A stretch of 64,000 nt of DNA from JABDGM01 sp963738665 (GTDB lineage: Bacteria; Planctomycetota; Planctomycetia; Pirellulales; Lacipirellulaceae): assembly GCA_963738665.1 (NCBI GenBank), contig CAVTXL010000010.1:124001-188000 (forward strand), given 5' to 3'. Of the stretch, positions 18,278-26,482 are shown in pieces. The notes beneath the pieces are model-generated. The model saw only the letters and a list, made by a program, of their open reading frames with translations. It did not search any database and was not told where the DNA came from. Position 1 is the stretch's first letter. Each line of letters opens with the position of its first letter. Made by a program: the position numbers and the translations under genes.

Positions 18278-18655
18278 TTACGGCGCAAACCGCGTCCCGC
18301 ATTCATAACACTCGGCCGCCAAGCGCCGGCAACGGGCTACCTCGAATTGATACACGGCACCGTTTGGCAGCACTAGTCGAACGACGTCTTTGGGGAACAA
18401 CTGCACGGGCGAGAGAATCCCGATGCCCTGCCGCGAGATATCCTTCGTGTAGACGCCAAGCCGCGCATCGCCGCGTTCCAGAAGGGCGCGGTGCCGCAGA
18501 AAAAACCGGCGGTATGCCCGCCGCGTATTGAATACCAGCGGCGCGGCGCCTCGGGCGGTGCGGAATGACTCAAAATCCTCCGGTAGCCGAGTCTTTTGCT
18601 CACTGGCCGCCCAGGCCGCGCCGATCAGGTCAGTTGAATCGCTTCGCTCCAGCAT
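18278..18655 (-). CDS. PilZ-domain c-di-GMP-binding protein
   Basis: 125 residues. RRAYRRFFLR supplies the RxxxR motif and KDISRQGIGI the (D/N)xSxxG motif of PilZ, in the right order and spacing within a predicted beta-barrel. The gene is downstream of an HD-GYP gene whose repaired 3' end overlaps its start by about 30 bases. The pair therefore probably works in c-di-GMP turnover and response. Confidence 0.88.
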   Translation of the reverse strand: MLERSDSTDLIGAAWAASEQKTRLPEDFESFRTARGAAPLVFNTRRAYRRFFLRHRALLERGDARLGVYTKDISRQGIGILSPVQLFPKDVVRLVLPNGAVYQFEVARCRRLAAECYECGTRFAP

Positions 18656-19615
18656 ACCGTAATCTCGCGATCAAATTGCCGCCCCGCACGGGATTCAAGG
18701 TGGCGCGCAGGCCGACTCGGCCGACGTCGGCCGGCGATACGCGCGTTTGCCGGTCAGCGCGTCGAACACGTCGACGACCGCCAGCAGTTTGGCCCACGGA
18801 TGAATTTCGTCGCCCAGGATGCCCACCGGATAACCGTTGCCGTCGACGTGCTCGTGGTGCTGATACACCATCATCAACTGGCCCAGCGACAAGTCACTCC
18901 GCAGGCACAGCTCTTCGTAGCCGCGCAGGGGGTGGCTCTCGATCAGTTCCCGCTCTTCTTCGGTTAAGCCGCTTGGCTTTGCCAGGACGTTCTTGGAAAT
19001 GGCCCGTTTACCGATGTCGTGCAACATGGCCCCGCTGGCAATTTGCCGCAGCTCATCCGCGTCATGAATTCCCAGCCGATCCGCCAACAGCACGCTGTAA
19101 CCGGCCACGTTGGTCACGTGCGTGAAAGTGTAAAAATCGTGTCTCGCGATGTTAAACATGTCGCGGGGCAGCAAGTCGCCTGAACAGACCAAGGACGCGA
19201 TGTGTGCTCCCACCTGATCGGCGAGCGCAACGAACTTGTCACATTCGCCTGCCCGCAGCGTTTGTTCGATTTCAACTGCCACGGCCAGTTGCAGGGCGGC
19301 GAAGCGGTCGGCCGCGGGAATCGATTCGGTTTGCAATACGTTTTCGAGCGCATCCAGCAGGTCGCTGCTGAGCACGGCGAAATCGCAGGACCGCACGAAC
19401 AGATTCTCGACGCCCGTACGCTGCAATTCGACCAGTCTGTCCGCGACCATCGGCCCGCCCGCGCGATAATACAACAGCGGCGCCGCGCCGCCGTCGGCCG
19501 GCGTAAACAAGTCGACGCCGACAGCCCCAAACCACCGCAAGACCTCGACTTGAACGGGCACGAACGTGTACGGCAGACGATCCGACTGCGGCAGAAGGGC
19601 GGACGCGATGGACAT
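18625..19615 (-). CDS. HD-GYP c-di-GMP phosphodiesterase, with two frameshifts near the 3' end
   Basis: The C-terminal half (about 150-310) has HDIGK and HHEHVDGNGYP, the metal-binding HD and GYP motifs of c-di-GMP hydrolases. The N-terminal 140 residues show no clear sensor domain. As read, the frame stops at 18695 just after GKRAYRRPTSAES. One added base near 18722, plus one G in a GGGG run near 18688, restores GLRATLNPVRG and then RQFDREITVCWSEAIQLT, the normal end of the family. The whole protein would be 330 residues, overlapping the pilZ start. Confidence 0.88.
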
Positions 19616-19834
19616 GGCAACTCACGCGGGCACGGATTGGCCTTGTCCTGAAATCTAGTTCGCCGGAGGGGGGCGACCCACTTGCGGCAGCGATCACTTG
19701 GCTCCTCGGAGTTGAAAAACGGCCGTCACGGTGACGACTGCACTTGACCACAAACAATTGTAGCGGATGCGCGTGATATGACGGCTCTCGTAACGAGCTG
19801 CGCCGGCAAGTAATATGGACAGGTGTTATCGCAT

Positions 19835-22800
19835 CTAGCGAGCTGCTACCAGCGGCAATGTCGCCTCCGATAGCTGGTTGACGAGCACCACAACGGCTCC
19901 TGCCAACGGCTGGCGTCCCAACAGCTCGGGCGCCTCGGCGCGGAATTCCGACCACGCATCGTCCCCAGCGCGGCGGCATGCCAAAGCCAGCAGCACGACG
20001 GCGTCGTCTCCCACCGCGCCGCCGGTCCGCACGGCCTCCACCAGAGCGGCCCGCTCCTGCTCTCCGCCACGATCGAAAAGAACGGGCGCTACCTGGCGTG
20101 CCAGACTTGCCTGCGGGCCGGCCGCTTCCGCCGCGATCGCGTCGCAAGCCGCCTTCGCGAAAGCGCCGTCGTCTCGCCGCGCGAGCGCGGCATACAGCGC
20201 AGCCACGCTCTGCATCGACGAGTGCCCGTCCGGCTTGCCGATCGTTTCGACCGCCGCGCGGGCCAGCTCATTCGTTGCGTCGCGGAGCTGTTTGGCAAAT
20301 TCGCCCAGCTCCTTCTCGTCAGGCAACGATTTCGCCGCTTCGCTCGCAATCCACGCCGTCCGCAGCAGCACCAGATCCGACGCGTCCGCTCGCTTCGATC
20401 GATCAGCAGACTTCCAGGCGATTTCCAATTCGGTCAGCGCCTCGACGTCTAGTCGCCCGTGGGCAGCCTCTGCCAACAGCGGCCAGCCAAACGCATCCAG
20501 TGCGCCAAATCGTCATATTGCTTCCGCTTCGCAGCCGCCGCGGTCCGCGCCTCTTTGCGATCGGCCAGCCGCGCCTGGGCCAGTTTATGCGGCTCGCTCT
20601 AGGCGCCGACTGTGGATCAGCCAACTCGGCCCAATAGGCCGCCGCTTTCGCCTGCAGCGCCGGGTCGCCTACGATCAGCACTTGCCCCGGCGCAAACCAC
20701 TGCACTTCTTCGACTTTGGCCGCCAACTTCTTGCGCACTGCCGCCAGAAACACATCACACGCCGCCTGAGCCTTCTGCAACATCTGCGCCTGGTCGCCCG
20801 CCACCTCCGACCGACGTGGCAGGGCCATTTCGGCCACGTCATACACCCAGTAGCTCACGCCCGCTTCGCGCCGGCTGCTGGCCGCGCGGACCTTATCGCC
20901 GTCCAGTTGCCAATCCAGCCGCGACGGCAGCAGAATCCAATCAAGCGCCTCGGCGACGGTCGCCCGCCGCAAATCGAGGTAATGCACGCGTGTGTCGTCC
21001 GCGAGCGCCGCGGCGTCTTCTACGCTGCCAGGCACGATATCGATCGCGATTCCGCCGGCGCGGGCCACTTGCGCGATCGCTTCCTCAACGGACGCATCAC
21101 GCAGCACAATATCGAGTCGCGCTGCCAGCTTTGGCGCTGCCTTCGTCCACGCGGCAATCTGCTCACCACGCAGACGCTCGAGCCGGGCGAAGCACAGGAC
21201 CGCAATGTCGGAACCCGTGGCCCGGCGATTTGCCTGCGCTTCGGCAAAGTACACGGCCCGCAGAAATTCACGCCGAGCCGCTCCCGTGTCCTTGTCCTCG
21301 AGGGCCTTCAACCCGGCTGCCAGCGCGGCCGTCGCAAGCGTTTCCTGATAGGTCGGGCCAGCCGCGTTCTGTTCCCACACGAACACCGCGCTGGCCGGGC
21401 TTGCTCCCGTGCCGCCGTCCGCCAGCAACTGCAACCCAGCCTGATCGTTCCACTTGTCGCCGATCGACAACCCGTCCACGGTTTCGTTACGAGACAAAGT
21501 CGACAACTCATGTCTGACATCGAGTGCGCCGCCCGCCACTTCAAATCCGAGTGTTGCCCCCCCAGCCAGCTGCCGAGCGCCACCCAATCCTCGACCTCGT
21601 CCGCCGCGGCCCTGACCGCCTCCTGCACCGCTGCCGCCAAGGCCGCCGCCACCACCACCACCGGCGCCAAAGCCAAAGCCTCCGGTGCCTCGCCCTGCCC
21701 CGCCGCGCCCTAATCCGGCCGTAATGGTTACGCCTCGCCCAGATTGTTGTTGCACCTGCGCCGGCAAGAGCGCCGGGGTGGCTGCCGCGGCAGCCACCGG
21801 TCCATCGAATGCGTACTGATGGGTGATGCCAAAACGATCCGCGACCTCTTCAGAGTCCTTGAGCTCCATCAATGGTTCACGGGCACCAGCGCGGCGATCC
21901 CGAGACTCTCCCAGCGCCCGGAACATGCCGCCATTCCTCCCATTCTGCTCACCGCCGCCAAAGAAACCTTCCCAGCGCGTCCCCTCGGGCAGTGGCACGG
22001 GTACCAGCATGCGATGCGGCGCAGCCGCCACTTCGGCCGGCGGCTGCGACGAATCCACTGCGACGAAGCTCGTATACTGGCTCATCAGCCGATGGTCGAG
22101 CGCCAGCGCCGTGACCGCTTCGGCCACGGCCGGCGAATCCTTGTAATACGCCTGTTGCATCAGGTCTTCAATCTTCTGCCGCGCCCACGTCGGAGCGAGC
22201 ACGTCGTGCTGCGGCTCAATCGCCGGCAGCTCGACCGTAAGTGGCCACTCCGTAGGCTGGCCCTCCACCCGGCCCGAAACCGAGATCTTCTGCGGTCCGT
22301 CCGCCGGCTTGTAACGGCCGAACACAATCACCGGCCGCCCGGCCCACAGCTCCGGCAACTGCGTCGGATACGTATCGGATACCGCGAGCCCGCCCCAGTC
22401 GATCTTCACGTCGCTGAGCTGCACCGCTGAATCCGCGTGATCACTTCCGTCGCCAGCGGCTGGGCGTCATCGCCCAGGTTGAGCTGCTTGCCCATGCCGC
22501 CCCCTTGCTTGGCAACGCCGTCGACAAGAAACATATTCGGCGAGGCGCCGATGCCAATGCACCAGAAACGAATTTGGTCGCCCGCCTTCTTTCCCACGTG
22601 CTCGATGATATCCGCTTCGTTGCCGATGTAGCCGTCCGTCAGCATAATCACGATCCGCACGCCGCTCAGGGTCGAGTTTCTCGTTCATCGCCAGCTTCAC
22701 GCCTTCCAGCATCTGAGTGCCGCCGCCGGCGCGGATATTGCCCGTAAATTGCAGAGCCTGGGCGATGTTGTCCTTGTTCACGGGCACCGGTGCGTCAAAT

Positions 22801-24080
22801 AGCTTGTTTGCCTGGCTGGCAAACGTAACGACCTGCACCGTGTCGACCCCTTCGCGACACAGCGTCAGCATGTGCTGCATTGTCTCAATGACCTTCTGCG
22901 TCGGCGCGCCGCTCATCGAACCAGAGACGTCCACCAAAAACACAATCTCGCGCGGCGGGCTCTTCTTCAGCTTCTCATCCTCTTGCGGCTGAATCATCAA
23001 CAGGAAGTAGCCGTCGTCGCGGCCGGCACGTGCAGGGTTTTTCCCGTCACCGTCCTGGGAAGGGGCTCCCCGATGCGCCAACAGCGCCATCGTCGGCTTC
23101 TCGCCCACCACGTTGTACCGCAGAACAAAATCCTTATTCGGAATCGAGTCCAGCTCATCCAGCTTGACGACGGCGTGTCGTGTATCGGGCCGCTCGATCG
23201 ACGCGGAATGGCTGCGCACGTCCATCGCCTGCACCGGCACGCCGGCGTCGAGATGCACCGTCAGCGAAACATCGTGCCCGGTACGATTGCCCGGCGCGAG
23301 AATCGGCGGATTGATCCGGTCGCCGTCCGGCACCACCTCCGTCGCCGCGCCGCCTGGCGCTGCCTTCCCGGCCAGTTCCTCGTTGAGCGGTTGCCCAGGG
23401 CTGGGCGTCCCCGGGTTGAACCGCGGCCCGACGACCATTGGAAAACTGAATTCGTACTCGCCCTGGTCGTACTTCAGCACGTCGACGTACGAGATTTCAA
23501 CCTTCACCTCGGCCCCCGGCGGAATATTGCCGACCGATTGCGTGAAAATGTTCGGCCGTTCTTGCTCGAGCAGGGCCGCCGTCTGGCCCGCGTACAGGGC
23601 TTGCTCATAGATGGCCCGCGCCTCGGCCCGCCGCTTGATTTGCCCCTCGATCCGCCGGTCGCCCACCACCATCGTCATCTGGTCGACTGCCGATTGGTGC
23701 GGCAGCGGAAACACATACACGGCCTCGATCTTCTCGTTCTTGGGGTTCTTAAAGGTCTGCGTGACGTGCACGCGGGCCAAGAAGCCCGAAATCTCAGCCT
23801 TCACATCCGTATGCGTCAGCGGGCACTCAACCAACCCGCCCGCCGGCACGGCCTGCGCTGCCGGCTGCGCTTCCTGCGAGGCCGGCGGCACGATCCGCAG
23901 GGCACCCTGCGTGACGTTGCGAACCAGCTTGGCCTCCCAATCTTGCCCCTCGCCCGCATCGGTGGCCGCTAGCGTGGCCGGGAGGCCGATCGACAACGAA
24001 AAAACCGCGGCCAATACCACGGCGACCCCACGAGAACCAACGGAAAAACGACGGCCGCAAGGCGAGAGATGGCTCGACAT
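19835..24080 (-). CDS. Giant exported VIT-vWA protein with Gly-rich linker and STN-like region, four frameshifts
   Basis: Repaired length is about 1415 residues. The ATG at 24080 (MSSHLSPCGRRFSVG) has AGGAG upstream and leads into a signal peptide. A VIT domain (about 65-200, LTHTDVKAEISGFLARVHVT) precedes a vWA domain (about 350-540) with an intact MIDAS: VDVSGSMSG and TDGYIGNE. Then follow an Ala/Gly-rich linker (GGGGGGGLGGSGAGGGQG), an STN/secretin-like region (ARLDIVLRDASVEEAIAQVA through DWILLPSRLDW) and a helical C-terminus. Breaks: near 22667 (one extra base), 22422, 20595 and 20493 (one missing each; two of these fit G-run losses). Probably a periplasmic adhesion or assembly protein; function unknown. 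Confidence 0.82.
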
Positions 24081-24306
24081 GACGAGTTCTCCTGGGGAAT
24101 GGCGTAAGGGCGAAGAATGGGGCTGACAGCCGAATGTAGAGGGCAATCCGAGCCTTTGACGGTTGGAATCGGCCGAAAGTTCCATCGGCAAAGTAAAGAT
24201 TGCGGTCGGCAGACCAGATTTGCATGTGCCAGTCACTAAAATGGCGGGTGACATTGATTACCGTAAGATGTAAACTGAATAAAGAGAGCTTGGAACGCGA
24301 TTAGCA

Positions 24307-24513
24307 ATGAGCGAACTGATATTTTTAGTTGAATAAGCGGCAGAAGGCGGCTACACCGCCCGAGCGGTTGGCGTCTCTATTTTCACCGAATCGGACACAC
24401 TCGACGAGCTGCGCCAGAACGTCCGCGAGGCCGTCGAGTGCCATTTTGAAGACGGCCAGGCCCCGAAGCTGATCCGACTGCATATCGTCCGCGAGGAGAT
24501 ACTCACGGCATGA
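24307..24513 (+). pseudogene. hicB: HicB-like antitoxin with premature stop at codon 10
   Basis: Reading from the ATG at 24307 gives MSELIFLVE, then TAA (24334), then AAEGGYTARAVGVSIFTESD through VREEILTA and the TGA at 24511. The protein across the stop is 68 residues and matches the partial RNase H fold HicB antitoxins of cyanobacteria and planctomycetes, in which this codon is normally GAA. No frameshift is involved, so this is a nonsense change (or base error) rather than an indel. The stop overlaps the hicA start as ATGA. Confidence 0.72.
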
Positions 24514-24740
24514 AGCTGCCGTGCGACGATCTTATCAAAGCCCTTGGGCGACTCGAATATGCGCCGGCCCGCAAACGTGGATCGCACGTTCGTTTGACGA
24601 CCCAGCTGAACGGAACTCACCACATAACCGTCCCGCAACACAAGGCATTGCGTGTCGGAACTTTGGCGGGAATTCTAAAAGATGTCGGCGATCACCACGG
24701 TCTTACCCGTGATCAGCTGATTAATCGATTGTTATCTTGA
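24510..24740 (+). CDS. hicA: HicA-type mRNA interferase toxin
   Basis: 76 residues with the double-stranded RNA-binding-like HicA fold: LIKALGRLEYAPARKRGSHV has the conserved catalytic His after GS, followed by GTHHITVPQHKALRVGTL. It starts with the ATG overlapping the hicB stop, so expression is coupled. The toxin frame is intact although the upstream antitoxin frame carries a stop. HicA cleaves mRNA and is normally neutralised by HicB. Confidence 0.82.
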   Translation: MKLPCDDLIKALGRLEYAPARKRGSHVRLTTQLNGTHHITVPQHKALRVGTLAGILKDVGDHHGLTRDQLINRLLS

Positions 24741-24816
24741 CGAAAACGGCAAAAATAGAGCGTTAGGCCCCCAAGTCATTTCCTGGTATTTTCTTCTCAT
24801 TCCCCGGAATCCAGGC

Positions 24817-25475
24817 ATGGCGACAAAGGATATCGAGGAAATCGTCGACTGTTGGAACTTCTCGGGCGCGAGCACGCTGAACCCTGGGGCGACATCGGAA
24901 GATATTAAGCGTCTTGCCGCAGGTTAGAAAAACCACTTCCGGACGAATTGGTAGCTCTCTACGAAGCCTGCGATGGTGGTGAAGTACTGCATGGGAATAT
25001 TCGATTGTACCCCCTTGATGGAGAGGAATTGTCTGTGCTTCACGCTTCGGCTTTCCTCCGCCGACACAACTGGCCAATTCCGCCCGAGGTAGTCGTTTTC
25101 GGCAGTGACGGCTCGGATGGATTGTTTGGACTTTGGTTGCCAAAAGATGAAGTTAGTCGGCCGTTTGTTGTCGAATTCGGCGAGATCTTCAACGGTGGTT
25201 CGATGTCCGTAACTGGCACATCCCTCAGCGGGTTCCTCCGTGGCCGGAGCGCATACTATCTACTATTGCTTAAGACCCCAAGCGCAGCCATAGAAGCTCT
25301 TGGCCTGCCTGATAAATTTAGATGCATTCGCTCTGAAGAACTGAACACCGATGACTTTTATGAGGCACTAATGCGATGGGCCAACCCAGACTTGCCCGCA
25401 CGCCCGTTGTCACCGTATGAGGCCCGTCTTACGGCCGATGATGTAAGGCGTTTGGCTATGTTCGGGAACGCGTAG
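24817..25475 (+). CDS. SMI1/KNR4 (SUKH) family protein, with one frameshift
   Basis: From the ATG at 24817 the frame reads MATKDIEEIVDCWNFSGAST through KRLAAG and stops. Adding one G to the GG at about 24925 joins it to LEKPLPDELVALYEACDGGE, the typical SUKH entry, and continues to 25475 for 219 residues. LPDELVALYEACDGG, YPLDGEEL and VFGSDGSDGLFGLW match the family. SUKH proteins often act as immunity proteins against polymorphic toxins; no cognate toxin is adjacent. It lies between hicBA and a DUF433/DUF5615 pair. Confidence 0.72.
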
Positions 25476-25490
25476 CGAACGAGGACCACT

Positions 25491-25676
25491 TCATTTTTCG
25501 AGAAGCTGGCCATGGGCGTCGTATTTCGTGTTGTCGCTCTCGACGAATGTGCCTATGAACGCGTCGTCTTCGGCATTGTCCCAGACGGCAGCTAACGACG
25601 AATGACTGGCGTCCAGCCAGAATTGATCTTCGCCTTCCGGCACGACGGTGACCAGCAGGCTACGCGCCCTTACCAA
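25491..25676 (-). CDS. Small acidic protein, possible antitoxin-type component
   Basis: 61 residues if begun at the TTG at 25676. The sequence DQFWLDASHSSLAAVWDNAE resembles the C-terminal tail of many small antitoxin-like proteins. The frame is open upstream only to the stop of the DUF5615 gene, so no better start exists. It lies 31 bases downstream of that gene on the same strand. Weak start, short length, function uncertain. Confidence 0.4.
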   Translation of the reverse strand: MVRARSLLVTVVPEGEDQFWLDASHSSLAAVWDNAEDDAFIGTFVESDNTKYDAHGQLLEK

Positions 25677-25706
25677 CAGAAGACCGTTTCCAACCGGCTT
25701 GCTCGG

Positions 25707-26072
25707 TCAACCGATCGGCAGTGCACGAAGGCGAATTCTGCCAGGCGTCACAGTTACGACTGCGCCCGCCGCAAGTTCGGCGCTGGCGGCCGCCACGACC
25801 TGTGCGAGAATCACGGCCAGTTGATCGCCTTTGAGCCGTTCAATTCGTATTCGAATTACGGACGGCGATGTCGCACCAGATGCGGCAAGTGCTTGATGAA
25901 AGTCCGCATCCAAGGTAACGACAGTCGCGCCACGCTTCTGTGCTGTCGCTAGAATTATGTCGTCGCTAGCATCCGACAATGAGATGTCGCCAACATGATC
26001 CGCAGCAATGCCGGCCGCGGCCAGATGCTGAACCGTCGATCGCGGCAAACCTTGGTCCAAGAGGAGCATCAT
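25707..26072 (-). CDS. DUF5615 PIN-like toxin
   Basis: 121 residues beginning MMLLLDQGLPRSTVQHLAAA. The early Asp, SDDIILATAQKRGATVVTLD and ADFHQAL form the acidic positions of a PIN-like nuclease fold. Its start overlaps the stop of the DUF433 gene as ATGA. DUF433/DUF5615 pairs are predicted type II toxin-antitoxin modules, with DUF5615 as the RNase. Confidence 0.82.
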   Translation of the reverse strand: MMLLLDQGLPRSTVQHLAAAGIAADHVGDISLSDASDDIILATAQKRGATVVTLDADFHQALAASGATSPSVIRIRIERLKGDQLAVILAQVVAAASAELAAGAVVTVTPGRIRLRALPIG

Positions 26073-26299
26073 ACCCTGTGAAGCTCGACGACGCGATCGT
26101 CCAGATTTGCGGCCGCATATTCGAGCGCCTGTCGAATATCGTCGTCCTCTAGCTCAGGGTATTCGCGTCGGAGATCTTGGCGGTCCGGATAGGTAGCCAA
26201 CGCCTCGAGCACGCGCCTCACCGTCAACCGCATTCCACGAATGCAAGGCTGCCCATTGAGGATTGTCGAGTTGGACGTGATGCGGTCGAATGTCGTCAT
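26069..26299 (-). CDS. DUF433 antitoxin
   Basis: 76 residues: FDRITSNSTILNGQPCIRGM, RLTVRRVLEAL and EYPELEDDDIRQALEYAA are the DUF433 signature, a helix-turn-helix antitoxin. It is the first gene of the overlapping pair with the DUF5615 toxin and probably autoregulates it. No gene is supportable at 26300-26405. Confidence 0.85.
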   Translation of the reverse strand: MTTFDRITSNSTILNGQPCIRGMRLTVRRVLEALATYPDRQDLRREYPELEDDDIRQALEYAAANLDDRVVELHRV

Positions 26300-26405
26300 T
26301 GCAATCAGTCCAGATAATTGATGTGGCGGATTTTTTTGCCGACAACTAAGTAAGGACGGTACGAGAACCTCACCCGTCGCATCATTATATGCTATTGACC
26401 CAAAA

Positions 26406-26453
26406 TTAGCCCCCCGCCTAGGTGCCTACAGCAGGCAAATGGCGGGGGGCTAA
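26406..26453 (-). terminator. Rho-independent terminator of clpC
   Basis: A perfect 13-base stem, TTAGCCCCCCGCC / GGCGGGGGGCTAA, with a 22-base loop. Read on the minus strand it is followed by TTTTG and lies 30 bases beyond the clpC stop. Confidence 0.75.
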
Positions 26454-26482
26454 TCGAGTTTTCAAGTTTTACGCGATGCCGC

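Noticed and set aside
19878..21713. 611-codon open frame on the plus strand
   Set aside because: Antisense to the VIT-vWA gene, with low-complexity Arg/Pro/Ser composition.
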